Positions 15,083 to 25,153 of a stretch of 64,000 nt of DNA are shown here, in pieces. Under the pieces are notes generated by a model. That model made no database searches and had not been told where the DNA came from. It saw only the letters and a list, made by a program, of their open reading frames with translations. The first letter of the stretch is position 1. Each line of letters opens with the position of its first letter. Both the position numbers and the translations under genes were made by a program. The stretch comes from JADLGH01 sp964586675. Lineage in GTDB: Bacteria; Desulfobacterota_D; UBA1144; Nemesobacterales; UBA2774. Location of the stretch: assembly GCA_964586675.1 (NCBI GenBank), contig CAZPHQ010000004.1:78796-142795 (forward strand). The letters are read 5' to 3'.

Positions 15083-16306
15083 CTACGCCCCGTATTTCTG
15101 GAGGCGCCCGGAATGGGCCAGGACAAGCGTCATGAGGTCGGCCGCCCTGAATGTGCCGAGCTCCCCGCCCCTGCAGTCCCCCTCGCCGAATCCCCCTTCC
15201 CCGCCGCCCTGCGTGTACTCAGAGCTTATGAGTATCGGCACAGGGTGCCAGCTGTGGGATTTCATCTTCGCCGGTGTCGAGTGGTCGCCCGTCACGACAA
15301 GCACGTCCGGCTTGAGCGCCATGATCTCCGGAACGAGCGAATCGAATTCCTCGATGACCTTCACCTTCGCGTCGAAGTTCCCGTCCTCGCCGTAGCTGTC
15401 GGTTTTCTTCACGTGCAGGAAAAAGAAGTCGTGCTTGTCGAAGTCACGCTTCAGCGTTTCGACCTCGCTCTTTATCGACATGTCCTCGACTTCGAGCACT
15501 TCCATACCGACAAGCTTGGCTACTCCCCTGTACATCGGGTACGTGGCGATGCAGGCGGCGTCGAGGCCATAGGCCTCGGAGTATGGCGAGAGGTTCGGAT
15601 GCACCGCGAATCCCCTGAGAAGAAGATAATTAGCCCTCTCCTCGTCCTTTATGACTTTTGCAACCTCGTCTATAAATTTTGCGACGACGGCCGCAACCTT
15701 CTCCGCCGACGGGTTGTTGCCGTGCGGCTTGACAGGGCTCTTGCCTTCGAGCTGCGGGTCGGTGTCGCCTATATCGTCCCCGCCCTCGGGCACCGGGCCC
15801 GGGAACGTCAGTATAACGGCTATCCTGTGCTCCATGCCGGAAGTCACGTTCACCTTCACGCCGTCTATCTCCTTTATCTTCTCCGTTATCCTGCGGACGA
15901 TGCGTATATTCTCCTGCGTAGGTATCCTGCCCGCGCGGCGGTCGGTGACTATCGGGGTGTCGCCCTCGTACTTCACGGTCGCGAAGTTGCCCCTTATCGC
16001 TATGTCGTTAGGGCCGACGACGAGGCCGAGGCCGAGCGCTTCGAGCACCCCGCGCCCTATCTCGTACTTGAGCGGGTCGTATCCGAAGAGGCCGAGGTGC
16101 GCCGCGCCGCTTCCCGGCGTTATGCCGACGGCGACAGGCATGTGAAACCCGGTCGCCCCCGCCCTGGCCAGCGCGTCGAGGTTAGGCGTCGAGGCCGCTT
16201 CGAGCTCCGTTTTCCCGTCTTTTCTTAACCCGCCGAGGCCGTCGAGAACACAGAAGACTATCTTCGTATCGTTCTTCTGGATTATTTTCTTTATCACTTC
16301 CTGCAT
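15083..16306 (-). CDS. apgM: 2,3-bisphosphoglycerate-independent phosphoglycerate mutase, archaeal type
   Basis: The 407-residue protein belongs to the alkaline-phosphatase superfamily and interconverts 3- and 2-phosphoglycerate in glycolysis and gluconeogenesis. The metal-binding start VFCVLDGLGGL, the nucleophile region GITPGSGAAHLGLFGYDP (Ser is the phospho-acceptor) and the C-terminal VVTGDHSTPAKMKSHSWHP metal ligands are all present. Length and motifs match the ApgM family first described in archaea, not the longer bacterial GpmI. ApgM also occurs in several deep bacterial lineages. It is a stand-alone minus-strand gene, 52 bases downstream of the PhnP-like gene. Confidence 0.93.
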   Translation of the reverse strand: MQEVIKKIIQKNDTKIVFCVLDGLGGLRKDGKTELEAASTPNLDALARAGATGFHMPVAVGITPGSGAAHLGLFGYDPLKYEIGRGVLEALGLGLVVGPNDIAIRGNFATVKYEGDTPIVTDRRAGRIPTQENIRIVRRITEKIKEIDGVKVNVTSGMEHRIAVILTFPGPVPEGGDDIGDTDPQLEGKSPVKPHGNNPSAEKVAAVVAKFIDEVAKVIKDEERANYLLLRGFAVHPNLSPYSEAYGLDAACIATYPMYRGVAKLVGMEVLEVEDMSIKSEVETLKRDFDKHDFFFLHVKKTDSYGEDGNFDAKVKVIEEFDSLVPEIMALKPDVLVVTGDHSTPAKMKSHSWHPVPILISSEYTQGGGEGGFGEGDCRGGELGTFRAADLMTLVLAHSGRLQKYGA

Positions 16307-16358
16307 TAGTCACCTCTTTATAAGGGTTATAGAATTTTTACAGCCAATGCGCCGGCAA

Positions 16359-17132
16359 TCAAGCCCCGGGCTCTTCGAGAAGAATCTCCATACCGTCGTA
16401 AGCGGGCGTGATACCCTCGGGAAGCTCGGCCGAAAGCTCGTCGTAGTCTATCTCGTGCCCCATGTGGGTGAGGACAGTCAGCCCGGGTTCCAGCTCCTCC
16501 GCCGTTTCCACAGCCTGCTCTATGTTAAAATGGGCCGGGTGCGGCCTGTACCTGAGAGCGCTTATTATAAGGAGGTCGAGCCCGGTGAGCTTTTCCATGG
16601 TCTCGTCAGGGATACCGCTGCAGTCGGTGAGGTAAGCCATGCCGCCTATCCTGTATCCGAGAATCGTCCAGTCAGCGTGAAATATGGGGAGAGGCGTAAC
16701 TTTTACGCCGTCCGCCTCGAAATCCCCGGACACCGTGTTCATTATGAGCTTCGGCTTCCCGCCCGCAGAAACGGTGCTGTCGAATATATACCCGAAATTT
16801 TTCTTTAAATTACCGATGGTTCTGGCGTCCCCGAAGCATGGAATAACCTTCCCGTTCATGAAATTATAGACCCTGAGCTCGTCTATGCCATGCGTATGGT
16901 CGGCGTGGGAATGGGTGTAGAGGACAGCGTCGAGGCTGGTGATGTCGTGCCGGAGGGCCTGGAACCTGAGATCCGTCGAGGTGTCTATAAGTATATTTTT
17001 ACCCTCTGTATGAACGAAAAGGGAGCATCTTGTCCTGTTGTTTTTGGGATTGCCGGAGGTGCAAACGGGGCACGTACAACCGACTATGGGGACGCCCGTA
17101 GAAGTGGCGCACCCGAGAATAATAACCCTCAT
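16359..17132 (-). CDS. MBL-fold metallo-hydrolase, PhnP-like
   Basis: The 257-residue protein has the metallo-beta-lactamase metal motif THSHADHTHGID near residue 75. It also has an N-terminal cysteine-rich knuckle GCTCPVCTSGNPKNNRTRC like that of PhnP, which holds a structural zinc. PhnP hydrolyses cyclic phosphodiesters such as 5-phosphoribosyl 1,2-cyclic phosphate. No other phn genes are nearby, so the protein may have a more general phosphodiesterase role. Late metal ligands appear in LTHMGHEIDY and YDGMEI. Confidence 0.87.
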   Translation of the reverse strand: MRVIILGCATSTGVPIVGCTCPVCTSGNPKNNRTRCSLFVHTEGKNILIDTSTDLRFQALRHDITSLDAVLYTHSHADHTHGIDELRVYNFMNGKVIPCFGDARTIGNLKKNFGYIFDSTVSAGGKPKLIMNTVSGDFEADGVKVTPLPIFHADWTILGYRIGGMAYLTDCSGIPDETMEKLTGLDLLIISALRYRPHPAHFNIEQAVETAEELEPGLTVLTHMGHEIDYDELSAELPEGITPAYDGMEILLEEPGA

Positions 17133-17272
17133 TACTATGAATTTAGCATTAACCGGGGGTTATTTCAAAAAATCGCACTTTAAAACGGGAGATCATCCGG
17201 TAAAATGTTAAAGTAGATTATAAAATACCATTTACAAAGAGCCAGCAAAATAATATAATAAAAACTAATGTG

Positions 17273-19009
17273 ATGAAAAAACCGGCGCTTTACCTCACAA
17301 TCGTCGCTCTGGCTGCCATATTTTCATCATGGGGAGACGTTTTCGCCCAGGAAAGGGGCGAAAAACTCTACTCAGAAACCCTCCAGCTCTATAAAACCCT
17401 CGCGGCGGACCCTTCCAAGGTCAACAACAAAGAGATCTGGAATACGATAGCCCGAGCTTTTTACAGTATTTACAGTAACTATGGCGGCAGCGAAAAGGCC
17501 CCGAACGCGCTTTTCCTGTCCGGGAAGATGTACGAAGAGATGGGCGACCGCTTCAAATCCCAGGAAGACCTCGACACCGCCCTCGAATATTCGCGGCTTT
17601 TCGTCAGGCGCTATCCCGACAGCAACCTCGCCGACGACGCACAGCTCAGGGTGGCGAGGATAGTAGAAAAAGAGAGCAAGCCCAACGCCTACGTCGAATA
17701 CCAGAAGCTTATAGACGAATACCCGAACGGCGACATGGTCACAGCCGCCCGGAACAAAACGCAGGACCTTTCCCCCTTCAAGCCCAAGACACCCGTCAGG
17801 GCGGCGGGAGCCACGGCGGACGGCAAGGTAAAATACGAGCCCGAAGAAGCGTCGAGCGGCCTCGTAAAGGTCAGCCAGATAAAACACTGGTCGACAGACA
17901 ACTTCACCCGCGTCGTCATACAACTCGACAAGGAAATGCCGTTCAAGCCGATTTTCCTCAAGGAAGACCCGGCCAACGGCATGCCCCCGCGGCTGTTCGT
18001 GGATGTTTACGGGGCGCGGATAGACAAAGACCTCTACGTCGAGCCCATCACGACAGGTCTCCTCGAAGAAATAAAATTCGCGAGAAACACGAAGGACAGC
18101 GTCAGGGTCGTCCTATACATAAAGAGCTTTGACGATTACAAGGTCTTCGCTTTGCAGGACCCGTTCAGGATAGTCATGGACATACAGGGCTCGGGCAAGA
18201 CGCCCGAGGACTACAACGTCGCAAAGAAGGAGCCCGAGCAATATAAATACGACCCCTCGATCTCGATGCCCGACGACAAGGTCTCCTCCCTTTCTCAGGC
18301 CCTCGGGCTCAAGATAAGGACAGTCGTGATCGACGCCGGGCACGGCGGGCACGACCCCGGTGCCATAGGCCCCTCGGGATTAAAAGAAAAGGACGTCAAC
18401 CTCAAGATAGCCAGGGCGCTCAAGGAAAAACTGGACCAGGAAGGAAGAAAATTCGGCATAACGAACGTCTATCTTACGAGAAGCGACGACAGGTTCATAC
18501 CCCTCGAGGAAAGAACGGGTATCGCGAAAAAGATGGGAGCGGACCTCTTCATTTCTATACACTGTAACGCCGCCAAGAGCAGGGAAGCCTATGGCATCGA
18601 AACGTACATCCTCAGCTTCACGAACGACCAGAGATCGCTCGCAGTCGCAGCGCGCGAAAACGCCAGCTCCAATATGTCGCGAAGCCAGATGTCGAGCGTT
18701 CTCAAGCAGTATCTCTTGAGCGCGAAGATAGAAGAATCCCAGACTTTTGCGACCCACGTTCAGAGCTCGGTCGTCGGCAAGCTGTCGGCCAAGTACCGGC
18801 CCGTAAAAGACAAAGGGGTTAAGAAAGCTCCCTTCGTCGTTCTCATAGGCGCGGATATCCCGAGCATACTCGTCGAAACTGCATTCATCACGAACCCGAG
18901 GGACGAGAAGAGGCTCAAGGACAGCGCTTACATAAACCACATGGCCGAAGGCATAATGGCGGGCATAAAGCGCTTCTCCTCGGAAATGCAGACGGCTTCG
19001 CTACAGTAG
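17273..19009 (+). CDS. N-acetylmuramoyl-L-alanine amidase with AMIN domain
   Basis: The product (578 residues from the ATG at 17273; a GTG lies one codon earlier) has a signal peptide ending near VFAQ. A helical repeat region about residues 40-140 resembles YbgF/TPR repeats. An AMIN domain lies about 205-300 (VSQIKHWSTDNFTRVVIQLD), and an amidase_3 catalytic domain about 345-575. Zinc-site motifs VVIDAGHGGHDPG, SIHCNA and LVETAFITN and the KDVN glutamate region are intact. It cleaves the amide between MurNAc and L-Ala during cell separation, probably targeted to the septum by AMIN. The N-terminal repeat region is an addition compared with E. coli AmiC. Confidence 0.92.
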   Translation: MKKPALYLTIVALAAIFSSWGDVFAQERGEKLYSETLQLYKTLAADPSKVNNKEIWNTIARAFYSIYSNYGGSEKAPNALFLSGKMYEEMGDRFKSQEDLDTALEYSRLFVRRYPDSNLADDAQLRVARIVEKESKPNAYVEYQKLIDEYPNGDMVTAARNKTQDLSPFKPKTPVRAAGATADGKVKYEPEEASSGLVKVSQIKHWSTDNFTRVVIQLDKEMPFKPIFLKEDPANGMPPRLFVDVYGARIDKDLYVEPITTGLLEEIKFARNTKDSVRVVLYIKSFDDYKVFALQDPFRIVMDIQGSGKTPEDYNVAKKEPEQYKYDPSISMPDDKVSSLSQALGLKIRTVVIDAGHGGHDPGAIGPSGLKEKDVNLKIARALKEKLDQEGRKFGITNVYLTRSDDRFIPLEERTGIAKKMGADLFISIHCNAAKSREAYGIETYILSFTNDQRSLAVAARENASSNMSRSQMSSVLKQYLLSAKIEESQTFATHVQSSVVGKLSAKYRPVKDKGVKKAPFVVLIGADIPSILVETAFITNPRDEKRLKDSAYINHMAEGIMAGIKRFSSEMQTASLQ

Positions 19010-19018
19010 TATCAATTC

Positions 19019-19035
19019 CGGGAATACCTTTCCCG
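19019..19035 (+). terminator. Short hairpin after the amidase gene
   Basis: CGGGAA and TTCCCG pair around a five-base loop nine bases past the stop codon. The following sequence is only modestly T-rich, so terminator strength is uncertain. Confidence 0.4.
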
Positions 19036-19177
19036 ACACCCTTCTATATATTCCCAGAGACCTTCCGACCAGCGGCTGTAATATGCGGCAATCGTTTTTT
19101 ATCCATGTTATTATTCATATTCCGAACGAGTGCACTCGATAAAGAACGGCCCGAAACGAGCCGCTGATCACAAGAAA

Positions 19178-20899
19178 ATGAGCAAGAACAGAGAGATAGC
19201 AGAGATATTCGAGAACATGGCTGACATGCTGAGCGTCGCCGACGAAAACCCCTTCAAGATACGCGCCTACAGAAAGGCCGCGGTGAATATACTGGAGCTG
19301 AGGGAGGCCGTCGAGGATGCGGCGGCGCGGGACGAGCTCACAAGAATACCTGGCGTCGGAAAGGAGCTCGCCGACAAGATAAAAGAGTATGTCGAGACCG
19401 GCCGGATGAAGGAGTACGAGAAGCTCCAGGAGAAGATACCGCTCGAAACGACGGAGCTCCTAAGGATACCGGGCCTCGGACCGAAGACGCTGTCGCTCTT
19501 CTTTTCGGAGCTCGGCGTCAGAAACTCGGCGGACCTCGAAAAGGCGCTCGACGGGCCGGAGATCCTGAAGTTCAAGGGCATGGGGCAGAAGAAGATCGAG
19601 GACATACGAAAAGGAATCTCGCTCCTCAGGGAGAGCAAGGAGAGGAGACAGCTGGGCGTCGTTCTGCCGCTCGGAGAGAGCCTCGCCGCCGCCGTCTCCA
19701 GGATACCGGGGACTGAAGGCACGATACTCGCGGGCTCCCTGAGACGCATGAGGGAAACCGTAAAGGACATCGACGTACTGACGATCTCCGACAATCCCCC
19801 GGAGGTCGTCCAAGCGTTCACGGCCCTCCGGCCGGAAAAGGACGTCCTCGCGTCTGGCGGCACTAAGGGCAGCGTGATTCTTCAGGGTGGTATCCAGGCA
19901 GACCTTAGAGTGGTAGGTCCCGAGTCCTACGGCGCGGCGCTCCTTTACTTCAGCGGCTCCAAGGCGCATAACGTCCGGCTACGCGGGCTCGCGCAGAAAA
20001 TGGGGCTCAAGATAAACGAGTACGGCGTATTCAGGGACGAGGAGATGATCGCCGGTGAGACGGAGGCCGAAATTTACAGGACCCTCGGGCTCCCGTTCAT
20101 CCCTCCCGAGCTCAGGGAAGACAGGGGAGAGATCGAGGCCGCGATGGAAGGGAGGCTTCCCGACCTCATCGACCTCGGCGATATAAAGGGCGACCTTCAC
20201 ACGCACACGACGTGGAGCGACGGCAAGGCGAGCATCGCCGAAATGGCCGACTCCGCCGAAGAGCTCGGCTACGAGTACATAGGCATATCCGACCATTCCC
20301 CTTCCCAAACCATAGCGAGAGGCCTGCCGATCGAGAGGCTCCTCGAAAAGAAAAAGGAGCTCGCGTACGAAGCCGGCAAGAGAAATAATATAAAAGTCCT
20401 CATGGGGACAGAGGTCGACATCAAGATGGACGGGACGCTCGACTACCCCGACGAAATTCTGCGGGACCTGGACGTCGTCGTGGCCTCCGTTCACAGCGGG
20501 TTCAAGATGGACCGTGAGACGATGACGAACCGCATCATCAGCGCCATCAAGAACCCGTACGTCCATGCCATAGGCCACCCGACGGGCAGGCTAATCGGCG
20601 AGAGGGAGCCGTACGAAGTGGACATAGATCTCGTCATCGAGGCGGCCGCAGAATACGGAAAGGCACTCGAGGTGAACGGGTCTTACCCGAGGCTCGACCT
20701 CAACGACCTTCACGTGAGAAAAGCCGTCGACGCCGGGGTAAAGATAATCATATCGACCGACGCGCATTCGACGGCGCAGCTCCTGTTTATGCGCTACGGC
20801 GTGGGCACGGCACGGCGGGGATGGGTCCAGAAAAAGGACGTGCTCAACGCCCTCTCGTTCGGAGAGCTTCACGAATGGCTTAAGTCCGTGAGAGGCTGA
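19178..20899 (+). CDS. polX: DNA polymerase/3'-5' exonuclease PolX
   Basis: A family X DNA polymerase used in base-excision and gap repair. From the ATG at 19178 (MSKNREIAEIFENMADML, the usual PolX start) it is 573 residues. A GTG 48 bases upstream is the earliest alternative. The N-terminal half carries helix-hairpin-helix motifs (RIPGVGKELADKI, RIPGLGPKTLSLF) and the nucleotidyl-transfer site with GSLRRMRETVKDIDVL (GS and DxD). The C-terminal half is a PHP domain with GDLHTHTTWSDG, which supplies metal-dependent 3'-5' exonuclease or phosphatase activity. It lies upstream of ligA, a natural functional partner. Confidence 0.93.
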   Translation: MSKNREIAEIFENMADMLSVADENPFKIRAYRKAAVNILELREAVEDAAARDELTRIPGVGKELADKIKEYVETGRMKEYEKLQEKIPLETTELLRIPGLGPKTLSLFFSELGVRNSADLEKALDGPEILKFKGMGQKKIEDIRKGISLLRESKERRQLGVVLPLGESLAAAVSRIPGTEGTILAGSLRRMRETVKDIDVLTISDNPPEVVQAFTALRPEKDVLASGGTKGSVILQGGIQADLRVVGPESYGAALLYFSGSKAHNVRLRGLAQKMGLKINEYGVFRDEEMIAGETEAEIYRTLGLPFIPPELREDRGEIEAAMEGRLPDLIDLGDIKGDLHTHTTWSDGKASIAEMADSAEELGYEYIGISDHSPSQTIARGLPIERLLEKKKELAYEAGKRNNIKVLMGTEVDIKMDGTLDYPDEILRDLDVVVASVHSGFKMDRETMTNRIISAIKNPYVHAIGHPTGRLIGEREPYEVDIDLVIEAAAEYGKALEVNGSYPRLDLNDLHVRKAVDAGVKIIISTDAHSTAQLLFMRYGVGTARRGWVQKKDVLNALSFGELHEWLKSVRG

Positions 20900-20969
20900 A
20901 ATGCGAAAATTAAAATCTCATCCCCGCTCTCTTACATCTAAAAATCAGGACAGAAACGGATTTCAGTAA

Positions 20970-22985
20970 ATGAATATGAAACTCACCGAAAAAGAAGCGG
21001 ACGGGCAGATACAAAGGCTTTCGAGGGATATCGACAAGCACAACTATCTTTACTACGTGAAGAACAGCCCCGAGATTTCAGACTCCGAGTTCGACGCGAT
21101 GCTGAACGAGCTCAAGGAGCTCGAAGCGAGGTTCCCCAACCTCGTAAGGCCCGATTCCCCGACGCAGAGGGTGGGAGGATGGGTCGCCGAAGGGTTCACG
21201 TCCGTAAGCCATATCGCGCCGATGATGAGCATCGACAACGTATCGACTCCGGAGGGCGCCTACGAATTCGACAAGCGGGTGAAGAGGCTCCTCGAAACTG
21301 AGAGCGTCGAGTACGTCGCCGAGCCGAAATTCGACGGGGTTTCGGCGTCGCTGACATACCAGGACGGAGTCCTGACGCGCGGGGCGACTCGGGGCAACGG
21401 GCTAACAGGTGAGGACGTCACAGCCAACCTAAAGACGATAAACACGATTCCCCTCAGGCTCGGCGGCAACGGAAAACCCCCCGCTCTCATAGAGATAAGG
21501 GGCGAGGTGCTGTACCCGATCGAGGCGTTTAGGAAACTCAACAAGGAGCTCACCGAGGCGGGCGAGCCGCTCTTTGCCAACCCGCGAAACGCGGCGTCGG
21601 GGGCGATAAGGCAGCTCGATTCGTCCATAACGGCGTCGAGGCCGCTCACGTTTTACTGCTGGGGCGTGGGCGAAGTGCGCGGCGCGGAGATTAAAACGGA
21701 ATGGGAGCTCGTAGAGAGGCTAGGCGAGTGGGGATTCAAGGTCGATGAGCACATGCGGCTCTGTGTCGACTTTGACGCGGCGCTCGGTTATCAGAAGGAG
21801 CTCGAAGAGATAAGGGACTCCCTCCCCTACGAGGCCGACGGCATCGTCGTGAAGGTGAACAGGAGGGATTATCAGAAAGAGCTCGGAGCGACGGCCAAGC
21901 ATCCGAGATGGAACATCGCCTACAAGTTCAAGCCGAGGCAGGGGACGACAGTCGTGAACGACATCACTGTGCAGGTCGGCCGCGTGGGTCTGCTCACGCC
22001 CGTCGCGGAGCTAGAACCGGTGGGCATAGGCGGCATCACGGTCAAGCGCGCCTCGCTTCATACCGACGACATTATAAAGGCGAAGGACATCAGGATCGGC
22101 GACACCGTCCTCGTCGAGAGGGCCGGCGACGTTATACCGGACATCGTAATGCCGATCATCGATAAGCGGACAGGCAACGAGAGGGAATTCGTTATGCCCG
22201 CCGAGTGCCCGGTATGCGCGACGCCCGTCGAAAGGGAGGGCGCGTATTTCTATTGCCCCAACCTCTCCTGCCCGGCGCAGCTAAAGGGAAGGATACGTCA
22301 CATGGCCAGCCGCCGCGCGTTCGACATAGAAGGGCTCGGCGAGAAGATCGTGGAGCAGCTCCTGGCCGAGGGGCTCATTAAAGACCCGTCGGATGTGTTT
22401 TACCTGAAGAAGGACGAGCTGACCCCGCTCGAAAGGTTTGCCGAAAAGTCCGCCGCCAACCTCATCGCCGAGATAGAGAAGAGCAGGAAAGTCCCGTTCG
22501 ACAGGTTCATAAACGCCCTCAGCATACCGCACGTCGGGGAGCGCGTGGCGCAGATACTGGCCGAGAATTTCACGAGCATCGACGCACTCATGAACGCCAC
22601 GGCAGAAGAGCTGACAGCCATTCACACCATCGGGATCGAGATAGCCGAGAGCATAGTGCATTTCTTCCAGCACGAGCAGCACAGGGAATTAATAAAGAAG
22701 ATGCTCGACGCGGGGATAGAGATAAAGTACGACATGAAAACGCCCGTCAGCGACAAGCTGAAGGGTATGGTCTTCGTATTCACGGGCGGGCTCGATACGA
22801 TGACGAGGGACGAAGCCGAGAAGCTCGTGGCCTCACACGGCGGGCGCGCCATTTCATCCGTCACCAAGAAAACCAACTACGTCGTCGCCGGCAATGACCC
22901 CGGCTCGAAGCTCGAAAAAGCTGAATCTTTGGGAATAGAGATTTTGACCGAAGAGGATTTCAGGAAGATGGTGGATGGGCTTTGA
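20970..22985 (+). CDS. ligA: NAD-dependent DNA ligase
   Basis: A complete 671-residue LigA that seals nicks in replication and repair. The NAD-binding Ia domain is followed by the adenylation motif EPKFDGVSA (Lys near residue 118). The OB domain, a four-cysteine zinc finger (CPVCATPVEREGAYFYC, then LSC), HhH repeats and a C-terminal BRCT domain (about 595-671) come in the normal order. ATG at 20970 is the first start; a second Met two codons later is equally possible. Confidence 0.97.
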   Translation: MNMKLTEKEADGQIQRLSRDIDKHNYLYYVKNSPEISDSEFDAMLNELKELEARFPNLVRPDSPTQRVGGWVAEGFTSVSHIAPMMSIDNVSTPEGAYEFDKRVKRLLETESVEYVAEPKFDGVSASLTYQDGVLTRGATRGNGLTGEDVTANLKTINTIPLRLGGNGKPPALIEIRGEVLYPIEAFRKLNKELTEAGEPLFANPRNAASGAIRQLDSSITASRPLTFYCWGVGEVRGAEIKTEWELVERLGEWGFKVDEHMRLCVDFDAALGYQKELEEIRDSLPYEADGIVVKVNRRDYQKELGATAKHPRWNIAYKFKPRQGTTVVNDITVQVGRVGLLTPVAELEPVGIGGITVKRASLHTDDIIKAKDIRIGDTVLVERAGDVIPDIVMPIIDKRTGNEREFVMPAECPVCATPVEREGAYFYCPNLSCPAQLKGRIRHMASRRAFDIEGLGEKIVEQLLAEGLIKDPSDVFYLKKDELTPLERFAEKSAANLIAEIEKSRKVPFDRFINALSIPHVGERVAQILAENFTSIDALMNATAEELTAIHTIGIEIAESIVHFFQHEQHRELIKKMLDAGIEIKYDMKTPVSDKLKGMVFVFTGGLDTMTRDEAEKLVASHGGRAISSVTKKTNYVVAGNDPGSKLEKAESLGIEILTEEDFRKMVDGL

Positions 22986-23003
22986 AAGTCGTGGACAAAA
23001 GAG

Positions 23004-23741
23004 CTACGCTCGCCCCCTCTGCCTCATAATCTCGTAGATGAGTATCCCCGCCGAGACGGATGCGTTTAAGGACGTGACGGTGCCCGACTGCGGTATCGAG
23101 ACGAGGAAATCGCATTTGTCCCTGACCTTCGCCGAAAGCCCCTTCCCTTCGTTGCCTATGACGAGCCCGAGATCCACCTTCGACAGGTCTTCTTCGTAGA
23201 CCGCCTTCGGCGCCTTGGCGTCCGCGCCTACGATCCAGACCCTTTCCCGCTTCAGCTCTTCTATAACGCTCGAGATGTTCGTGACGCGCGCGACAGGAAC
23301 ATGATTCACAGCTCCGGCGGATGCCTTTATGACGGCGGGTGTAATAGACGCCGCCCGGTCCTTCGGGATTACGACGCCGTGCGCGCCGAGGACGTCAGCC
23401 GTTCTAATAATAGCCCCTAGATTCTGCGGGTCTTCGATATGGTCGAGGATTACGACGAGCAGCTTTTCGAGATTCCCCTGCGCGCGCCCGATTATGTCGC
23501 CTAAGGACGAGTATTCCCATTCAGGCACCCGGGCCGCGACGCCCTGGTGAGACGAAGTACCCGTAAGCCTCGTGACGGCGTCGCGAGGCAGCGAGAGGAC
23601 CCTTACCCCCCTCCCCTTTGCGAGCGCGAATATCTCATGGTCCGCGTCTTTACGGGAATCTTTCGCGACGATGATCTCGTCGATCCTGGAGCGCGGGTCG
23701 GAGAGGAGCTCCTTCACGGGATTTTTGCCGTAGATTATCAA
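23004..23741 (-). CDS. rlmB: 23S rRNA (guanosine-2'-O)-methyltransferase RlmB / TrmH family
   Basis: A SPOUT-class 2'-O-methyltransferase of 245 residues with an N-terminal SpoU substrate-binding domain (IIYGKNPVKELL) and a knotted catalytic domain. Three SPOUT motifs are clear: LDHIEDPQNLGAIIRTAD (Arg of motif I near 125), VIGNEGKGLS (motif II) and IPQSGTVTSLNASVSAGIL (motif III). This set is typical of RlmB, which methylates G2251 in the ribosomal P-loop. It faces ligA and precedes nothing on its own strand within this unit; the M23 peptidase lies 13 bases upstream. Confidence 0.92.
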   Translation of the reverse strand: MIIYGKNPVKELLSDPRSRIDEIIVAKDSRKDADHEIFALAKGRGVRVLSLPRDAVTRLTGTSSHQGVAARVPEWEYSSLGDIIGRAQGNLEKLLVVILDHIEDPQNLGAIIRTADVLGAHGVVIPKDRAASITPAVIKASAGAVNHVPVARVTNISSVIEELKRERVWIVGADAKAPKAVYEEDLSKVDLGLVIGNEGKGLSAKVRDKCDFLVSIPQSGTVTSLNASVSAGILIYEIMRQRGRA

Positions 23742-23754
23742 GCCGGTCCCCGCG

Positions 23755-25101
23755 TCAGTTCTGCGCGGCGCTTCCGCCCTCGCCGAACTCTTCCTTAGCC
23801 TGACGGATCTTGAGAAGGATGTTGTCGTTAAGCCACTTCGGGTCCCACCATTCTATAGGCCTCACGGCGACGCCGCCGACGTAAACGCCGTAATGGAGGT
23901 GGTCGCCGGCCGCGAGCCCTGTCTGCCCCGTCTTGCCTATTATCTGGTTCTTCTTGATCTCGTCGCCGACTTTGACATCTATAGAGCTCATATGGCCGTA
24001 GAGCGTCGAAACTCCCATGCCGTGGTCGATGATGACGGTGTTGCCGTATATGCCGAGCGGGCCGGAGTAGACGACTATCCCTGAGTTGGCTGCCTCTATG
24101 GGATAACGCTTGGTGACGGCCAGGTCGTAGCCCAGGTGATACTGCTTGTCTATCGCCTCGCCGTTGTAAACGTAAGTCCTCTCGTCGGCGAAATTGGCTT
24201 CGACCTTGGAATTCGAGAGCTGGTGAAACGGGCCGGTCCACAGTATCGCGCTGTCCGATTTCGACGACGCGTCGCGTATAGTCTGGTCGTTTTCTTTCCT
24301 GAGCTTGCTGTTCACGCTGAGGAACGCCGTTTGGGCGTCCGCCTTGGCGGACTCGCCCGCGAGCGGCCTTATGACGTCCCTTATGAAGTTGTCGCTAATC
24401 TGAATGTTGCTCTGCTTATACGGGATGTTTTTAAGCTTGTAGGGCACGGAGGCGGTCTTGCGGTTGCCCGCGGCGTCTTCGGCTACGAGCGTGATCGTCT
24501 CACCCGCGGGGACATTGTATGGATACGCGAAGAATACGAAGTGCACGTTCCCTTCGGCGAAGTCGCTCTTGTAGCCGGGGAAGAAATACTCCCCTATCTG
24601 AACGCCGCTCCTCACGGTATCGGGCGAGGTTTTGTAAATCACCAGATGAGAGCCGCCGTGGTTGATGTTGTGCTCGGTCGTCATGAGGTCGGCGGTCGGA
24701 GGAACGAGGTCGACGCTCACCTTCTTTTTTATCTCGGTCTTGTTCCCCGAAAAGAATTTCAGCTTCGAGCCGTCGCGGACTGTTACTTTAAGCTCGGCCG
24801 GTCCTTCCTTGATGCCCAGCTTCCCCGGGTCGAGCTCGAGCGTTATATTGTCGGCCATGACTCCATCGGGATAGGATTTGTCAAGAACGGTGGTTTCGCC
24901 CGTATCGTTCGCGAGTGTGACCTTCACGCTCCGGAGCCCCTTCCCCTTGTCCGTTATCTCTATGTCTAAGGGCTTAGTGCCTATGTAGTCCGAATCGAGC
25001 TTGAGATTCACCTCCGGAGCGTGCCATTCTATATTTGGGTAGATGTAAATCAAGCCGCCGATTATCAGCGCCAGAATCAGAAGCGTAAAAAATTTGCTCA
25101 T
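23755..25101 (-). CDS. M23-family (LytM) metallopeptidase, membrane-anchored
   Basis: A 448-residue envelope protein with an N-terminal anchor helix (FFTLLILALIIGGLIYIYP). A long region of beta-sandwich-like repeats covers about residues 30-250. A C-terminal peptidase_M23 domain lies about 330-425 with HLGYDLAV and DHLHYGVY, giving the HxxxD and HxH zinc ligands of active LytM enzymes. The active-site residues are therefore intact, so it should be a peptidoglycan endopeptidase and not merely an amidase activator. It is cotranscribed with rlmB by proximity. Confidence 0.9.
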   Translation of the reverse strand: MSKFFTLLILALIIGGLIYIYPNIEWHAPEVNLKLDSDYIGTKPLDIEITDKGKGLRSVKVTLANDTGETTVLDKSYPDGVMADNITLELDPGKLGIKEGPAELKVTVRDGSKLKFFSGNKTEIKKKVSVDLVPPTADLMTTEHNINHGGSHLVIYKTSPDTVRSGVQIGEYFFPGYKSDFAEGNVHFVFFAYPYNVPAGETITLVAEDAAGNRKTASVPYKLKNIPYKQSNIQISDNFIRDVIRPLAGESAKADAQTAFLSVNSKLRKENDQTIRDASSKSDSAILWTGPFHQLSNSKVEANFADERTYVYNGEAIDKQYHLGYDLAVTKRYPIEAANSGIVVYSGPLGIYGNTVIIDHGMGVSTLYGHMSSIDVKVGDEIKKNQIIGKTGQTGLAAGDHLHYGVYVGGVAVRPIEWWDPKWLNDNILLKIRQAKEEFGEGGSAAQN

Positions 25102-25153
25102 GCCTTATGACCTCGTGCTCTCCTGGAATTATTATTAACGATATGCCTGGCGT

